A stretch of DNA of 42,066 nucleotides from a virus, in IMG/VR virus record IMGVR_UViG_3300020020_000574, positions 1 through 42,066 of that record; one strand, 5' to 3'. This document shows, in pieces, positions 19,338 to 25,956 of the stretch (positions are counted from its first letter, which is position 1; each line of letters begins with the position of its first letter). Made by a program: the position numbers and the translations under genes. The notes under the pieces were generated by a model. That model made no database searches and was not told the DNA's origin. It worked only from the letters and a program-made list of their open reading frames with translations.

Positions 19338-20328
19338 ACTCATGGACGCTGGTCCAATGGGGTATCACTCCCAGCTTATGGCAGCGACGATTGATCAGGT
19401 TCGCCTTGCTCAGAAATTCGTCCTGGACCCGCCGTTCGCGGCGGCGGCGGATGCGCTGTCGGCCGACTATGGGACGCTGGTCAAAGCATTCCCTTTTTGC
19501 CGGTTGCCGTTCGCTCACACGTGGATCGAAGTCGCGCAGGGCGACCGGCCCCAGTTCATGGCAGCGGGGGTGCACGCCCCTATTTTCCAGTCGCGCCCGC
19601 GCCGGGTAGGCTTCCTCTGTACTGCGACGCGGTCAGACTTATCGGCCTGGAAATCAGAACTGTTCTGGGTGATGCCGGATAAGGGCTGCAATGCGGCGGC
19701 CATCGCCATGAATTTTGATATGACGCAGGGTAGCGGGATCGTTTACGATTCCGCTTACAAGCCGTACCGGATAGGGCAGGAGCACCAGGAGTTCTTCCCT
19801 GAATCGAAGATGAAGAGTCATCCCGGCTGGGACGAGGCGACGCCCGTCGTACGGCAGGCCCTGCTAGAACATACTGGGACAACGTTGCCGGATTATGGTA
19901 CACCGATGTTCCCAGAAGACATAACGCAGATACCGAGGCCCAAGCTGGACAAGATACTCTCTATGATCTATGACCTCGCGCGCAGCGACTGGGCAGGAGA
20001 GGTTTCCTTCCTGCTGGCCGTAATCGGCCTGCTCAACGCGCGCAACGTGGTCGAGCGTGAGCGGGTTGACGTCTCGCGCAAGAGCCACGCAAGGATCAAG
20101 CGCGGGCGCCCGGCGTTCTTCGAGCATCACCTGCTGAAGATACAGCGCAGGCAGATCACGCGGGCGGCGCGGGCACCTGGAACAGACCAGCAGCACGGTA
20201 AGATTAGGCGGCATGTCTGCGCTGGTCACTGGAAAGTGCGCAAGACGGGTATCTTCTTCTGGCATCCATTCTGGAGGGGCGACCCGGCGCGCGGTACCGT
20301 GACCAAGGATTATGAGGTTGTGCGGTGA
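19324..20328 (+). CDS. Conserved phage-type protein, 334 aa (paralogue B)
   Basis: ATG 19324 follows AAGGAGG, embedded in the end of the endonuclease gene. It is a divergent paralogue of the protein at 15653 (see the shared blocks listed there): QKFVLDPPFAAAADALSADY, FAHTWIEVAQG, GFLCTATRSDLSAWKSELFW, then a helix-rich middle and RRHVCAGHWKVRKTGIFFWH near the C-terminus, ending GTVTKDYEVVR. Unknown function; the pair probably arose by duplication within the phage lineage. Confidence 0.76.
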   Translation: MLCDELMDAGPMGYHSQLMAATIDQVRLAQKFVLDPPFAAAADALSADYGTLVKAFPFCRLPFAHTWIEVAQGDRPQFMAAGVHAPIFQSRPRRVGFLCTATRSDLSAWKSELFWVMPDKGCNAAAIAMNFDMTQGSGIVYDSAYKPYRIGQEHQEFFPESKMKSHPGWDEATPVVRQALLEHTGTTLPDYGTPMFPEDITQIPRPKLDKILSMIYDLARSDWAGEVSFLLAVIGLLNARNVVERERVDVSRKSHARIKRGRPAFFEHHLLKIQRRQITRAARAPGTDQQHGKIRRHVCAGHWKVRKTGIFFWHPFWRGDPARGTVTKDYEVVR

Positions 20329-20498
20329 AACGCTACCTACTCAAGATTGTTTCGAACGCCCACCTCAACGCAGAGGGGGAATGGATCGAGGTCCAGGTTG
20401 ACCAGCCGCTCGCGTTTGGCTGGATCAATATTGATAAGATGTTCCAGCCCTACATCCCTGAAGGCTTCCATCTGGTCGCCGTGCGCAGAAAGGATTAA
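20325..20498 (+). CDS. Hypothetical protein, 57 aa
   Basis: GTG 20325 overlaps the previous stop. Small alpha/beta protein: KRYLLKIVSNAHLNAEGEWI, then EVQVDQPLAFGWINIDKMFQ and HLVAVRRKD. No family recognised. Confidence 0.64.
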   Translation: MKRYLLKIVSNAHLNAEGEWIEVQVDQPLAFGWINIDKMFQPYIPEGFHLVAVRRKD

Positions 20499-20501
20499 CC
20501 A

Positions 20502-20753
20502 ATGCAGTTCCTGGTAAAGAAGCATCTTGTCCGTCCCAACACGATGGTGGTGGGGGTTTATAATGATACCGGCGACCTCATCGCGACGATCAGCCCGCAC
20601 GATCAGGGGCTCCACATTGTATCGCGGCATATGACCGGACAGTTACCGACGATAGGGGTTGGAGTTCTGGTTGTCCTCGACTCTGAGGTATGCGACCCAC
20701 CCGTGCCGGTGCCCCCGGCTATCCTGAAAAAATATAGTCCAGACCACACTTAA
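20502..20753 (+). CDS. Hypothetical protein, 83 aa
   Basis: ATG 20502, with AAAGGA upstream. All-beta character (QFLVKKHLVRPNTMVVGVYN, DLIATISPHDQGLHIVSRHM, TIGVGVLVVLDSEV) and a Pro-rich end (DPPVPVPPAIL). Function unknown. Confidence 0.66.
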   Translation: MQFLVKKHLVRPNTMVVGVYNDTGDLIATISPHDQGLHIVSRHMTGQLPTIGVGVLVVLDSEVCDPPVPVPPAILKKYSPDHT

Positions 20754-20769
20754 CCAAAGGAACCTACCA

Positions 20770-21051
20770 ATGAGAACGACCACGATGATTGTTGCCCTTC
20801 TGTTGTCCGGCGCGGCCTACGCTCAGCCGATCAGCAGCACCCACGGCGTCACGGCCAATTCAGCCGACAAGGCTCCGGTGCCCGGCGTGTCAGATGCCAC
20901 CGTCAAGTCTGGCCAGCCTTTCCGCACAACGGACGGCGATGAGTGCCGTGAGGTTATGGTTACTGGCGTGCGCCAGTGGCTATGTACCTCGATGCAGGCG
21001 GCGAATGCCAAGCCGGTCTATACCTTCCCACGCAGTGGGTGGGACCGATAA
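20770..21051 (+). CDS. Secreted protein, 93 aa
   Basis: ATG 20770, with AAAGGAAC upstream. Signal peptide MRTTTMIVALLLSGAAYA with likely cleavage before QPIS. The mature chain has two Cys (GDECREVM ... QWLCTSM) about 15 residues apart, suited to a disulfide. Periplasmic location is inferred; function unknown. Last gene of the long operon begun at 14991. Confidence 0.72.
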   Translation: MRTTTMIVALLLSGAAYAQPISSTHGVTANSADKAPVPGVSDATVKSGQPFRTTDGDECREVMVTGVRQWLCTSMQAANAKPVYTFPRSGWDR

Positions 21052-21065
21052 ATCTCCTGGCCCCC

Positions 21066-21123
21066 TTGACTTTATAGTCAAGAGGGGCTATTCTAGGGAT
21101 AGTTGAACGCCGCCACGCGCGGC
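21066..21123 (+). promoter_or_regulatory. Promoter cassette with 5' UTR hairpin
   Basis: TTGACT 21066-21071 lies in the inverted repeat CTTGACT-TTAT-AGTCAAG (21065-21082); 17-bp spacer, TATTCT 21089-21094, hairpin GCCGC-CACGC-GCGGC 21109-21123. No A/T tract upstream, only TAAATC from the previous stop. Confidence 0.86.
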
Positions 21124-21138
21124 CAAATGGAGAGCGAA

Positions 21139-21381
21139 GTGGCAAGGACAAAGCGCCCCCACGATCACCCGGCCTACGATGACACGCGGCGCAAGGCAGT
21201 GAACCTGGCCGCTGCCGGGGTAGCTGTGGCCATGTACTGGAACGACCGGGGCGTGTTCCTGCTCCCGGCGTCGAACGAAAGCCCGCATGGTTCAACCCTG
21301 GTCTGCATCGCCCAGCGCTGGGACGCGCGTACCGTACAGCTGCGCTTCTCCAAGGCGCAATCCGAATGGGTGCCGGTATGA
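21139..21381 (+). CDS. Hypothetical protein, 80 aa
   Basis: The start is set at GTG 21139, because GGAG lies six bases before it and the upstream in-frame ATG 21127 contains that site. Contains AVNLAAAGVAVAMYWNDRGV and STLVCIAQRWDARTVQLRFS, a mostly beta fold. Function unknown. First gene of the 21066 cassette. Confidence 0.66.
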   Translation: MARTKRPHDHPAYDDTRRKAVNLAAAGVAVAMYWNDRGVFLLPASNESPHGSTLVCIAQRWDARTVQLRFSKAQSEWVPV

Positions 21382-21518
21382 GCTGGTTGTGGCTTATCCT
21401 TATCGTCGCGGTCTTCGGCGCATTCAGCGGCGGCGCCAGCGGCAGCTATCGCCGCGACGACCGCGAGTATCCGGAACCAGAGTATGATTATGACCGGGGA
21501 GACTGCTGCGATGAGTGA
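21378..21518 (+). CDS. Tiny membrane protein, 46 aa
   Basis: ATG 21378 overlaps the previous stop. One N-terminal membrane helix (WLWLILIVAVFGAFSGGA), then a charged, Tyr/Asp-rich tail (SYRRDDREYPEPEYDYDRGD) ending with CC. Likely anchored with the tail in the cytoplasm. Function unknown. Confidence 0.64.
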   Translation: MSWLWLILIVAVFGAFSGGASGSYRRDDREYPEPEYDYDRGDCCDE

Positions 21519-21699
21519 GAAAGCAGTGGTCCAGCTATCGAATGGCAAGATGACTGAGATGGATGTCTGCGGCGACATTCCGTCCCACAAGGGCCAGCGT
21601 GCGATTATCGTGACCAACGGCGTGGGGTGTTTCGCCGCCCGGCTAACCCCGCAGGGGTGGGTCATCATCACAGAGCCGGTGAAACTATTCCCAGTGTAG
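21511..21699 (+). CDS. Hypothetical protein, 62 aa
   Basis: ATG 21511 with GGGGAG upstream, overlapping the previous gene by 8 bp. Beta-rich (EKAVVQLSNGKMTEMDVCGD, KGQRAIIVTNGVGCFAARLT, GWVIITEPVKL). Function unknown. Confidence 0.65.
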   Translation: MSEKAVVQLSNGKMTEMDVCGDIPSHKGQRAIIVTNGVGCFAARLTPQGWVIITEPVKLFPV

Positions 21700-21754
21700 G
21701 GGTTGACCCCGGCAATCAGATCAGGTAACTAGCCGTAGGATATGGAGAGACGTG

Positions 21755-21985
21755 ATGGCTAAGGTAAAGGATTATCGGGGCCACAAAGGCGACGGAGAGC
21801 CGCCCAAGGTTGAGGTCAAGGTGGGCGACAGCGTGGGCTTTAAGAGCGACCACGAGCAGTATGGAACGATATCAGCCATCAAGGGCGATACGCTGCACCT
21901 GTTCAACAAGAACGGGTTCAGCGGTGACTATCTGCGCTATGCGACTGATACGGTTGTCCATGCCGGCGACTGTTGGGTGGACTGA
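21755..21985 (+). CDS. SH3-like small protein, 76 aa
   Basis: ATG 21755, with GGAG seven bases upstream. Basic N-terminus (AKVKDYRGHKGDGEPPKVEV) then a KOW/SH3-like turn: GDSVGFKSDHEQYGTISAIK and DTLHLFNKNGFSGDYLRY. Such folds bind nucleic acid or protein. Function unknown. Confidence 0.67.
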   Translation: MAKVKDYRGHKGDGEPPKVEVKVGDSVGFKSDHEQYGTISAIKGDTLHLFNKNGFSGDYLRYATDTVVHAGDCWVD

Positions 21986-21987
21986 AC

Positions 21988-22311
21988 ATGCACGCAGAGG
22001 GCTGGGCCGTTGTGGAGGATGGCGAGATTGATATGCGCACAGTGTCGCCCCATCGGCGCGCGGCTATCGTCAACTGGCTTGTCGTTGGTCCCGGTATCCC
22101 GGTGTGGGACGATATGGACGATGAATCAATCTACCGGCTATTTGACATCCACAAGGGACCAACCACGAAGACGGTGCCGGTACGCTGTACGGTAATTACT
22201 CCGCTAGCCGGGGCGCGGCTGGTCAAGGAAGACATTGTGGCTGTGGTCGGTATCCTGGCGTTCTTAGCCATCCTGGTTATTTCCTGGATACTGTATGGGA
22301 AGCTAGCATGA
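21988..22311 (+). CDS. Membrane-anchored protein, 107 aa
   Basis: ATG 21988, two bases after the previous stop. A soluble N-terminal part (GWAVVEDGEIDMRTVSPHRR, then IVNWLVVGPGIPVWDDMDDE) is followed by one C-terminal membrane helix (DIVAVVGILAFLAILVISWI), so tail-anchored type. Function unknown. Confidence 0.68.
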   Translation: MHAEGWAVVEDGEIDMRTVSPHRRAAIVNWLVVGPGIPVWDDMDDESIYRLFDIHKGPTTKTVPVRCTVITPLAGARLVKEDIVAVVGILAFLAILVISWILYGKLA

Positions 22312-22466
22312 GCAACGACCCGCCGGTAGAAAACTATCGCCGCTGCCAGATTATCTTTCACGTGGACGCGGGCCACCTTGTAATCTACCGGAACGAAGTG
22401 GTGCATTCAGCATCAACGCGCGAAGAGGCGAAAGCCTGGATTGATGAAAAGGAAAACCTGAAATGA
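22308..22466 (+). CDS. Hypothetical protein, 52 aa
   Basis: ATG 22308 overlaps the previous stop, and the stop overlaps the next start. It contains CQIIFHVDAGHLVIYRNEVV then a helix ASTREEAKAWIDEKENLK. No family recognised. Confidence 0.62.
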   Translation: MSNDPPVENYRRCQIIFHVDAGHLVIYRNEVVHSASTREEAKAWIDEKENLK

Positions 22467-22846
22467 CTGAAGACACCCGCCTTGCGACCCTTACCACAGA
22501 CGCCCTACGCGCCGCCGGTAATAAGACCGTCGATGAAATCCGCGCGATGCTGGTGAAGGCCGATCAGATGCAGGAGCAGCTACACGCGGATGCTGAGGCG
22601 TTCATCGCAGACATCGGTAGTCGCTCGCTAGGGATTACTGACTCGGTGAGCGCCTATGTTGCGTTCTGTGAACAGACCACGAAGATGTTCACGGCGGCGG
22701 CGGATGCCGCCCACAAGCTCAACGGTAACGGCGCGGCGCCCCGCGTGCTGCCCGCTGATCGGGCGATGCCGCCGGTACGCAAGCTGGATACTGAGCTGGG
22801 CAAGCTGCAGTCGTCGCAGCCCTCACCCCTCGACGGGAGGCGCTGA
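22463..22846 (+). CDS. Helical protein, 127 aa
   Basis: ATG 22463 overlaps the previous stop. Long helices (TLTTDALRAAGNKTVDEIRA, VKADQMQEQLHADAEAFIAD, YVAFCEQTTKMFTAAADAAH) and a Pro-rich end. Reminiscent of small coiled-coil phage proteins; no known function. Confidence 0.67.
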   Translation: MTEDTRLATLTTDALRAAGNKTVDEIRAMLVKADQMQEQLHADAEAFIADIGSRSLGITDSVSAYVAFCEQTTKMFTAAADAAHKLNGNGAAPRVLPADRAMPPVRKLDTELGKLQSSQPSPLDGRR

Positions 22847-23163
22847 TGTCAGAGTTCGTCTGGAGCGACTATCGGGGCCAGCGCGAGCATAAGGATGCGA
22901 AGGACTTCCGCGACTATTTCGGCATTGGGCTGACCCCGGAGCAACACCGAGAAGTGCTGTTGCAGCGGTCTAAGGTGTTGAGGACTAACCTGAACACAAA
23001 AAGGGAAAAGGGGAAAAAGAGGGAAACTTCGGGGGATTCTGGTTGCTGGTGTGGGAACTGCGGCAGCATCCATCCTGACGAGATCAATGCAGTAACCCGG
23101 ATCAGGGAACTGGAAGAGGAAGTGCGGCGGCTAACCGCCCGCGTGAAACGATGTTCGACCTGA
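22846..23163 (+). CDS. Protein with zinc knuckle and coiled coil, 105 aa
   Basis: ATG 22846 overlaps the previous stop (TGATG). The N-terminus is YRGQREHKDAKDFRDYFGIG; a Lys-rich linker (KREKGKKRETSG) leads to CWCGNCGSIH (a CxC/CxxC knuckle), and the C-terminus is a coiled coil (RIRELEEEVRRLTARVKRCS). Probably binds nucleic acid. The Lys linker is A-rich and contains A-runs in DNA. It overlaps the next gene by 13 bp. Confidence 0.67.
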   Translation: MSEFVWSDYRGQREHKDAKDFRDYFGIGLTPEQHREVLLQRSKVLRTNLNTKREKGKKRETSGDSGCWCGNCGSIHPDEINAVTRIRELEEEVRRLTARVKRCST

Positions 23164-23504
23164 AGCGCCCGTGTAAGACCTGTCCCTTCCGCAAGGGGCA
23201 GACGTTCTTCCTGCGGCCGGAGCGGCTGGAGGGCATCCGCCGGGCGATGGCCTTCCAGTGTCACGCCACTGTGGATTATAATCACTGGGACGACCGGGAG
23301 AAGCGTTCTGGCGACCGCCCGCAGCAATGCGCTGGTCTGATGGCGGTGCTCCATCGCAGCGGCCAGTCGAACACGATCATGCAGATTGCAGAACGGTCGG
23401 GACACCTGGACCCGGCTCAGTTGGACCCGCGAAGAGAGGCGTACAGTAGCTGGGCTGAGGCCATCGCGGCGCATAAGGATACCCCGGCGCAGGGGGCCGC
23501 GTAA
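23151..23504 (+). CDS. DUF6283-type Cys protein, 117 aa
   Basis: The N-terminal RPCKTCPFRKG motif, a later FQCHATVD and QCAGLMAVLHR give the Cys/His set of a DUF6283-like protein: two Cys, Cys-His, Cys. The family is widespread in phages and actinobacteria without known function; the four Cys/His sites suggest metal binding. ATG 23151 lies inside the end of the previous gene. Confidence 0.74.
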   Translation: MFDLKRPCKTCPFRKGQTFFLRPERLEGIRRAMAFQCHATVDYNHWDDREKRSGDRPQQCAGLMAVLHRSGQSNTIMQIAERSGHLDPAQLDPRREAYSSWAEAIAAHKDTPAQGAA

Positions 23505-23519
23505 AGCGGGTGACTGCGC

Positions 23520-23611
23520 CAAGGTCCAGCTGGCGGTGACCTTGTAGGGAAAACAACACCAGCAGCAGCGGTGCGGAGCCTTTGCATTGCTTTTCTCTCC
23601 GTAGCCGCTGC
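23520..23611 (+). promoter_or_regulatory. Structured leader with two stem-loops
   Basis: CAAGGTC/GACCTTG (23520-23526 with 23538-23544), then GCAGCGG (23565-23571) and CGGAG (23574-23578) pairing with CTCCG (23597-23601) and CCGCTGC (23605-23611). The long second stem ends 18 bases before the next start codon. Possible RNA leader, terminator-like pause or processing site; no promoter is recognised. Confidence 0.5.
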
Positions 23612-23628
23612 ACTTATAGGGAAGCACT

Positions 23629-23943
23629 ATGAAGAATGTTGAGATGTACATCGTGGTGGGAAGCGCCGGGGAGTATGATGGCTTCCACTCGTGGTCTGTC
23701 TGCGTGTTTGACGATAAAGAAGAGGCCCACCGCTTCGCGGACAAGTGCCTTACTGAAGTCAGGGGGGCGGCGTCTGAGTGGCGGAGTTCTGCGGGCTTTA
23801 AGCAGAGGGACGATATCGACAAGCGTGATTCTATCATCGCGGTAATCGACGCGGCCCTGCCGGATCAGAACGTCAGCGTGGATGATTTCGATTCAGAGCA
23901 CGTCCACTATGCTGTCCATCCCATACCAGGAGTTCTGACATGA
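23629..23943 (+). CDS. Hypothetical protein, 104 aa
   Basis: ATG 23629 follows AGGGAAG. Ferredoxin-like alpha/beta pattern: VEMYIVVGSAGEYDGFHSWS, VCVFDDKEEAHRFADKCLTE and a second half KRDSIIAVIDAALPDQNV ... EHVHYAVHPIPG. The first part resembles small phage proteins with an S-W-x-V-x-V-F-D-x-x-E-E-A strand-helix unit. Function unknown. Confidence 0.7.
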   Translation: MKNVEMYIVVGSAGEYDGFHSWSVCVFDDKEEAHRFADKCLTEVRGAASEWRSSAGFKQRDDIDKRDSIIAVIDAALPDQNVSVDDFDSEHVHYAVHPIPGVLT

Positions 23944-24125
23944 GCCAGTATATTACCCTGCTGGGGTCTGAGCAGGTCCAGACGGCCGCCAGCCAGATGA
24001 CCCGGGCGGCTGAGCAGATGTCCAGCGCAGCCTCATCCATAGAGAGTTCCCTGGTCGCCCATCAGCGGTTCCTTGACGACTGGTTATACCGTCTTGAGGA
24101 CGTGATGAAGGCTGCCAAACCATGA
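23940..24125 (+). CDS. Small helical protein, 61 aa
   Basis: ATG 23940 overlaps the previous stop. The pattern Y-I-T-L-L-G-S-E-x-V-Q-x-A followed by Met/Ala-rich helices (AAEQMSSAASSIESSLVAHQ) and RFLDDWLYRLED is one I know from many phages, where its role is unassigned. Probably a coiled coil. Confidence 0.7.
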   Translation: MSQYITLLGSEQVQTAASQMTRAAEQMSSAASSIESSLVAHQRFLDDWLYRLEDVMKAAKP

Positions 24126-24346
24126 CCACGAAGGCTGTACGTGAGATAGTGGTTGTCTACTCGACCAACGACCGGTTCAGGACGCGGCGCAAATTCGCCT
24201 CTGTGCGGGCGGCACAGGACTTCGCACATCACTGGATTGGTCCGCATCCGGTAATCGGGGGTGGCTGCGCCGTATCGGGCGACGGCGTAGGTAAGGTCAC
24301 GGTCAAGGGGGCGACCCTGAGTGACCTGTTCCCAGCGAAGGGCTAG
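24122..24346 (+). CDS. Hypothetical protein, 74 aa
   Basis: ATG 24122 overlaps the previous stop. Alpha/beta: VREIVVVYSTNDRFRTRRKF, ASVRAAQDFAHHWIG, then GCAVSGDGVGKVTVKGATLS. A strand-helix-strand fold; function unknown. Confidence 0.66.
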   Translation: MTTKAVREIVVVYSTNDRFRTRRKFASVRAAQDFAHHWIGPHPVIGGGCAVSGDGVGKVTVKGATLSDLFPAKG

Positions 24347-24347
24347 T

Positions 24348-24623
24348 ATGAAAATCGTGTGGCTGCTCATCTGGTATTGCATCACGCCGGGTAGCCTGGA
24401 GTGTATGAAAACAGACCTTGAAGTCAGGGACTGGAACTACATTTCGGAGGAGCAATGCCATCAAGCCGGTGAGCATCATGGCGAGTACATCATGAACGAA
24501 AAGAAGTTCAAGGTCGAGTTCGCCTGCGTTCCGCACGAGAAGCCCTGGATCCATTACGTTCCAACCCGGCGCTATGACGTGAAGGCGATGCCGGCTGGAG
24601 CCAAGCGGCGAAAGGTATGGTAA
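24348..24623 (+). CDS. Hypothetical protein, possible signal sequence, 91 aa
   Basis: ATG 24348, one base after the previous stop. The N-terminus is hydrophobic (MKIVWLLIWYCITPGS), possibly a signal or anchor; Cys residues are scattered (LECMKTD, EEQCHQAGEH, FACVPHEKPW), and the tail is basic (MPAGAKRRKVW). The EEQCHQAG ... FACVP pattern is seen in small exported proteins in rhizobial phages; function unknown. Confidence 0.66.
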   Translation: MKIVWLLIWYCITPGSLECMKTDLEVRDWNYISEEQCHQAGEHHGEYIMNEKKFKVEFACVPHEKPWIHYVPTRRYDVKAMPAGAKRRKVW

Positions 24624-24760
24624 TGGGTAGCGCGATATCGTCTGAGGCCCTGGTGGACTGCGACTGTTGCGGGCAGCTTAGGCTCTGCCGCATGTACATC
24701 CTCCAGACCGGTAACGCTGCGTGGGTATGTGTGGAATGTCGCACCGGTAAGGCAAAATAA
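24623..24760 (+). CDS. Small zinc-ribbon protein, 45 aa
   Basis: ATG 24623 overlaps the previous stop (TAATG). The two knuckles DCDCCGQ (residues ~12-18) and CVEC (~36-39) give a four-Cys site. The stop TAA is part of the A/T tract (AAAATAA) of the next promoter. Probably nucleic-acid or protein binding. Confidence 0.66.
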   Translation: MGSAISSEALVDCDCCGQLRLCRMYILQTGNAAWVCVECRTGKAK

Positions 24761-24774
24761 TTTATCAATGACAC

Positions 24775-24827
24775 TTGACCTTTGATCAGAACGCGCCTAT
24801 GTATCTACCCGTAGACAAACACATAGG
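24775..24827 (+). promoter_or_regulatory. Promoter cassette variant with nested stems
   Basis: A/T tract GCAAAATAATTTATC, TTGACC 24775-24780, 17-bp spacer, TATGTA 24798-24803. An inverted repeat CCTATGT (24796-24802) with ACATAGG (24821-24827) encloses TCTAC-CC-GTAGA (24804-24815). Confidence 0.8.
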
Positions 24828-24838
24828 ACGAAAACACC

Positions 24839-25855
24839 ATGATGAAAGGCATATCCCTCGTTGAGCTCGCCTCCAAGATCGAGGCGAACAAGGCGGACAA
24901 GAAAGACTTCCTGGCCCCCACGACTGGCCTGCGGATGGTTACTGAAGGCGTCGATGAGCCGCAGCTGGTTATCCCGGATCAGGGAATGTTCCCCCTCCAG
25001 CCGGTGGCGCATACCCAGGTGAGCGAATATCTCGGCATCCCGGCGCGCTACTACGACAAGATGCGGGAGAAGGCGCCGCACCTGCTGGCGGAGAACGTCA
25101 ACACGTGGCTGGGCCAGCGCAGCGATATCCGCATGGTTCGCACGCTGCGCGGTAATGCCCGCGCCTTCCTCTCCAACAGCTACAACCGCATCGAGAACGA
25201 AGAGATTGCGGAAGTCGCCCTGCCCGTCCTGCTGGCCATCCCGGATATCCAGGTTGTGTCGGCCGAGGTTACCGATAAGCGGATGTACATACAGGCCACC
25301 ACGCCCCGCATTCAGGGCGAAGTGAAGAAGGGTGACGTTGTGCAGGCCGGTGTCGTGATCAGCAACTCTGAGATCGGCTACGGCGCGGTGTCGGTTGCGG
25401 CGATGGACTGGCGCCTGTGGTGCCTGAACGGCGCGATTGCCGCGAACAAGTTTCGCGCCTATCATGTTGGGCGGCGGATCGAGGATAACGCGGCTCTGTG
25501 GTCGCAGGAAACCCTGCGGGCCGACGACCGGGCGGTTCTGCTCAAGGTGCGTGACATGGTCGCGGCGGCGGTGGATGCGGTGAAGTTCGCCGAGCGTCTG
25601 GGTCGGATGCAGGAGCTTGCTGGCGAAGCCAAGGTTACCGGCGATCCGGCAGTGGTGGTGAAGGTCCTGGCTCTCAAGGTCCTCCGCTCCCTGATCGAAG
25701 GCGGCGACCTGTCAGCCTGGGGTCTGATCAACGCGGTCACCGCCCAGGCCCATACAGCACGGTCCTATGACCGCGCCGTCGAGTTTGAGGTGGCGGGCGG
25801 CTCGCTGATCGACCTGCCCAACACCGCGTGGCGTGAGATACTGAAGGCCGAGTAA
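24839..25855 (+). CDS. DUF932 / phage-plasmid-like protein, 338 aa
   Basis: Full-length member of the DUF932 family (PF06067). Visible features: GLRMVTEGVDEPQLVIPDQG, YLGIPARYYDKMREKAPHLL (residues ~60-80), MVRTLRGNARAFLSNSYNRI, a central beta part with EVTDKRMYIQATTP, then GVVISNSEIGYGAVSVAAMD and WCLNGAI near 190-205. The family is carried by plasmids and phages and is thought to relate to DNA metabolism, but its biochemical role is unknown. ATG 24839 (or the next ATG) after AGGACG; sole gene of its cassette. Confidence 0.85.
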   Translation: MMKGISLVELASKIEANKADKKDFLAPTTGLRMVTEGVDEPQLVIPDQGMFPLQPVAHTQVSEYLGIPARYYDKMREKAPHLLAENVNTWLGQRSDIRMVRTLRGNARAFLSNSYNRIENEEIAEVALPVLLAIPDIQVVSAEVTDKRMYIQATTPRIQGEVKKGDVVQAGVVISNSEIGYGAVSVAAMDWRLWCLNGAIAANKFRAYHVGRRIEDNAALWSQETLRADDRAVLLKVRDMVAAAVDAVKFAERLGRMQELAGEAKVTGDPAVVVKVLALKVLRSLIEGGDLSAWGLINAVTAQAHTARSYDRAVEFEVAGGSLIDLPNTAWREILKAE

Positions 25856-25874
25856 ATAAATCAGGTAGTCTCAC

Positions 25875-25903
25875 TTGACTTTTTACCCAAGTGGGACTAT
25901 CTA
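25875..25903 (+). promoter_or_regulatory. Promoter cassette
   Basis: The stop TAA runs into TAAATAAATCAG; TTGACT 25875-25880 within CACTTG-N10-CAAGTG; 17-bp spacer; TATCTA 25898-25903. The leader is 54 bases with no GCCGC hairpin. Confidence 0.84.
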
Positions 25904-25956
25904 GCCGTAGTACAAACTATCCACTAGACGAACACAACCCAAACGGAGTAAGGAAA

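Noticed and set aside
22914-23837. A 307-codon minus-strand open frame
   Set aside because: It covers three plus-strand genes with Cys motifs and overlap geometry, and its own sequence is Ser/Arg/Leu-rich as expected for a shadow frame.
24797-25465. A 222-codon minus-strand open frame
   Set aside because: Antisense to the DUF932 gene and to a promoter cassette; composition typical of a shadow frame.
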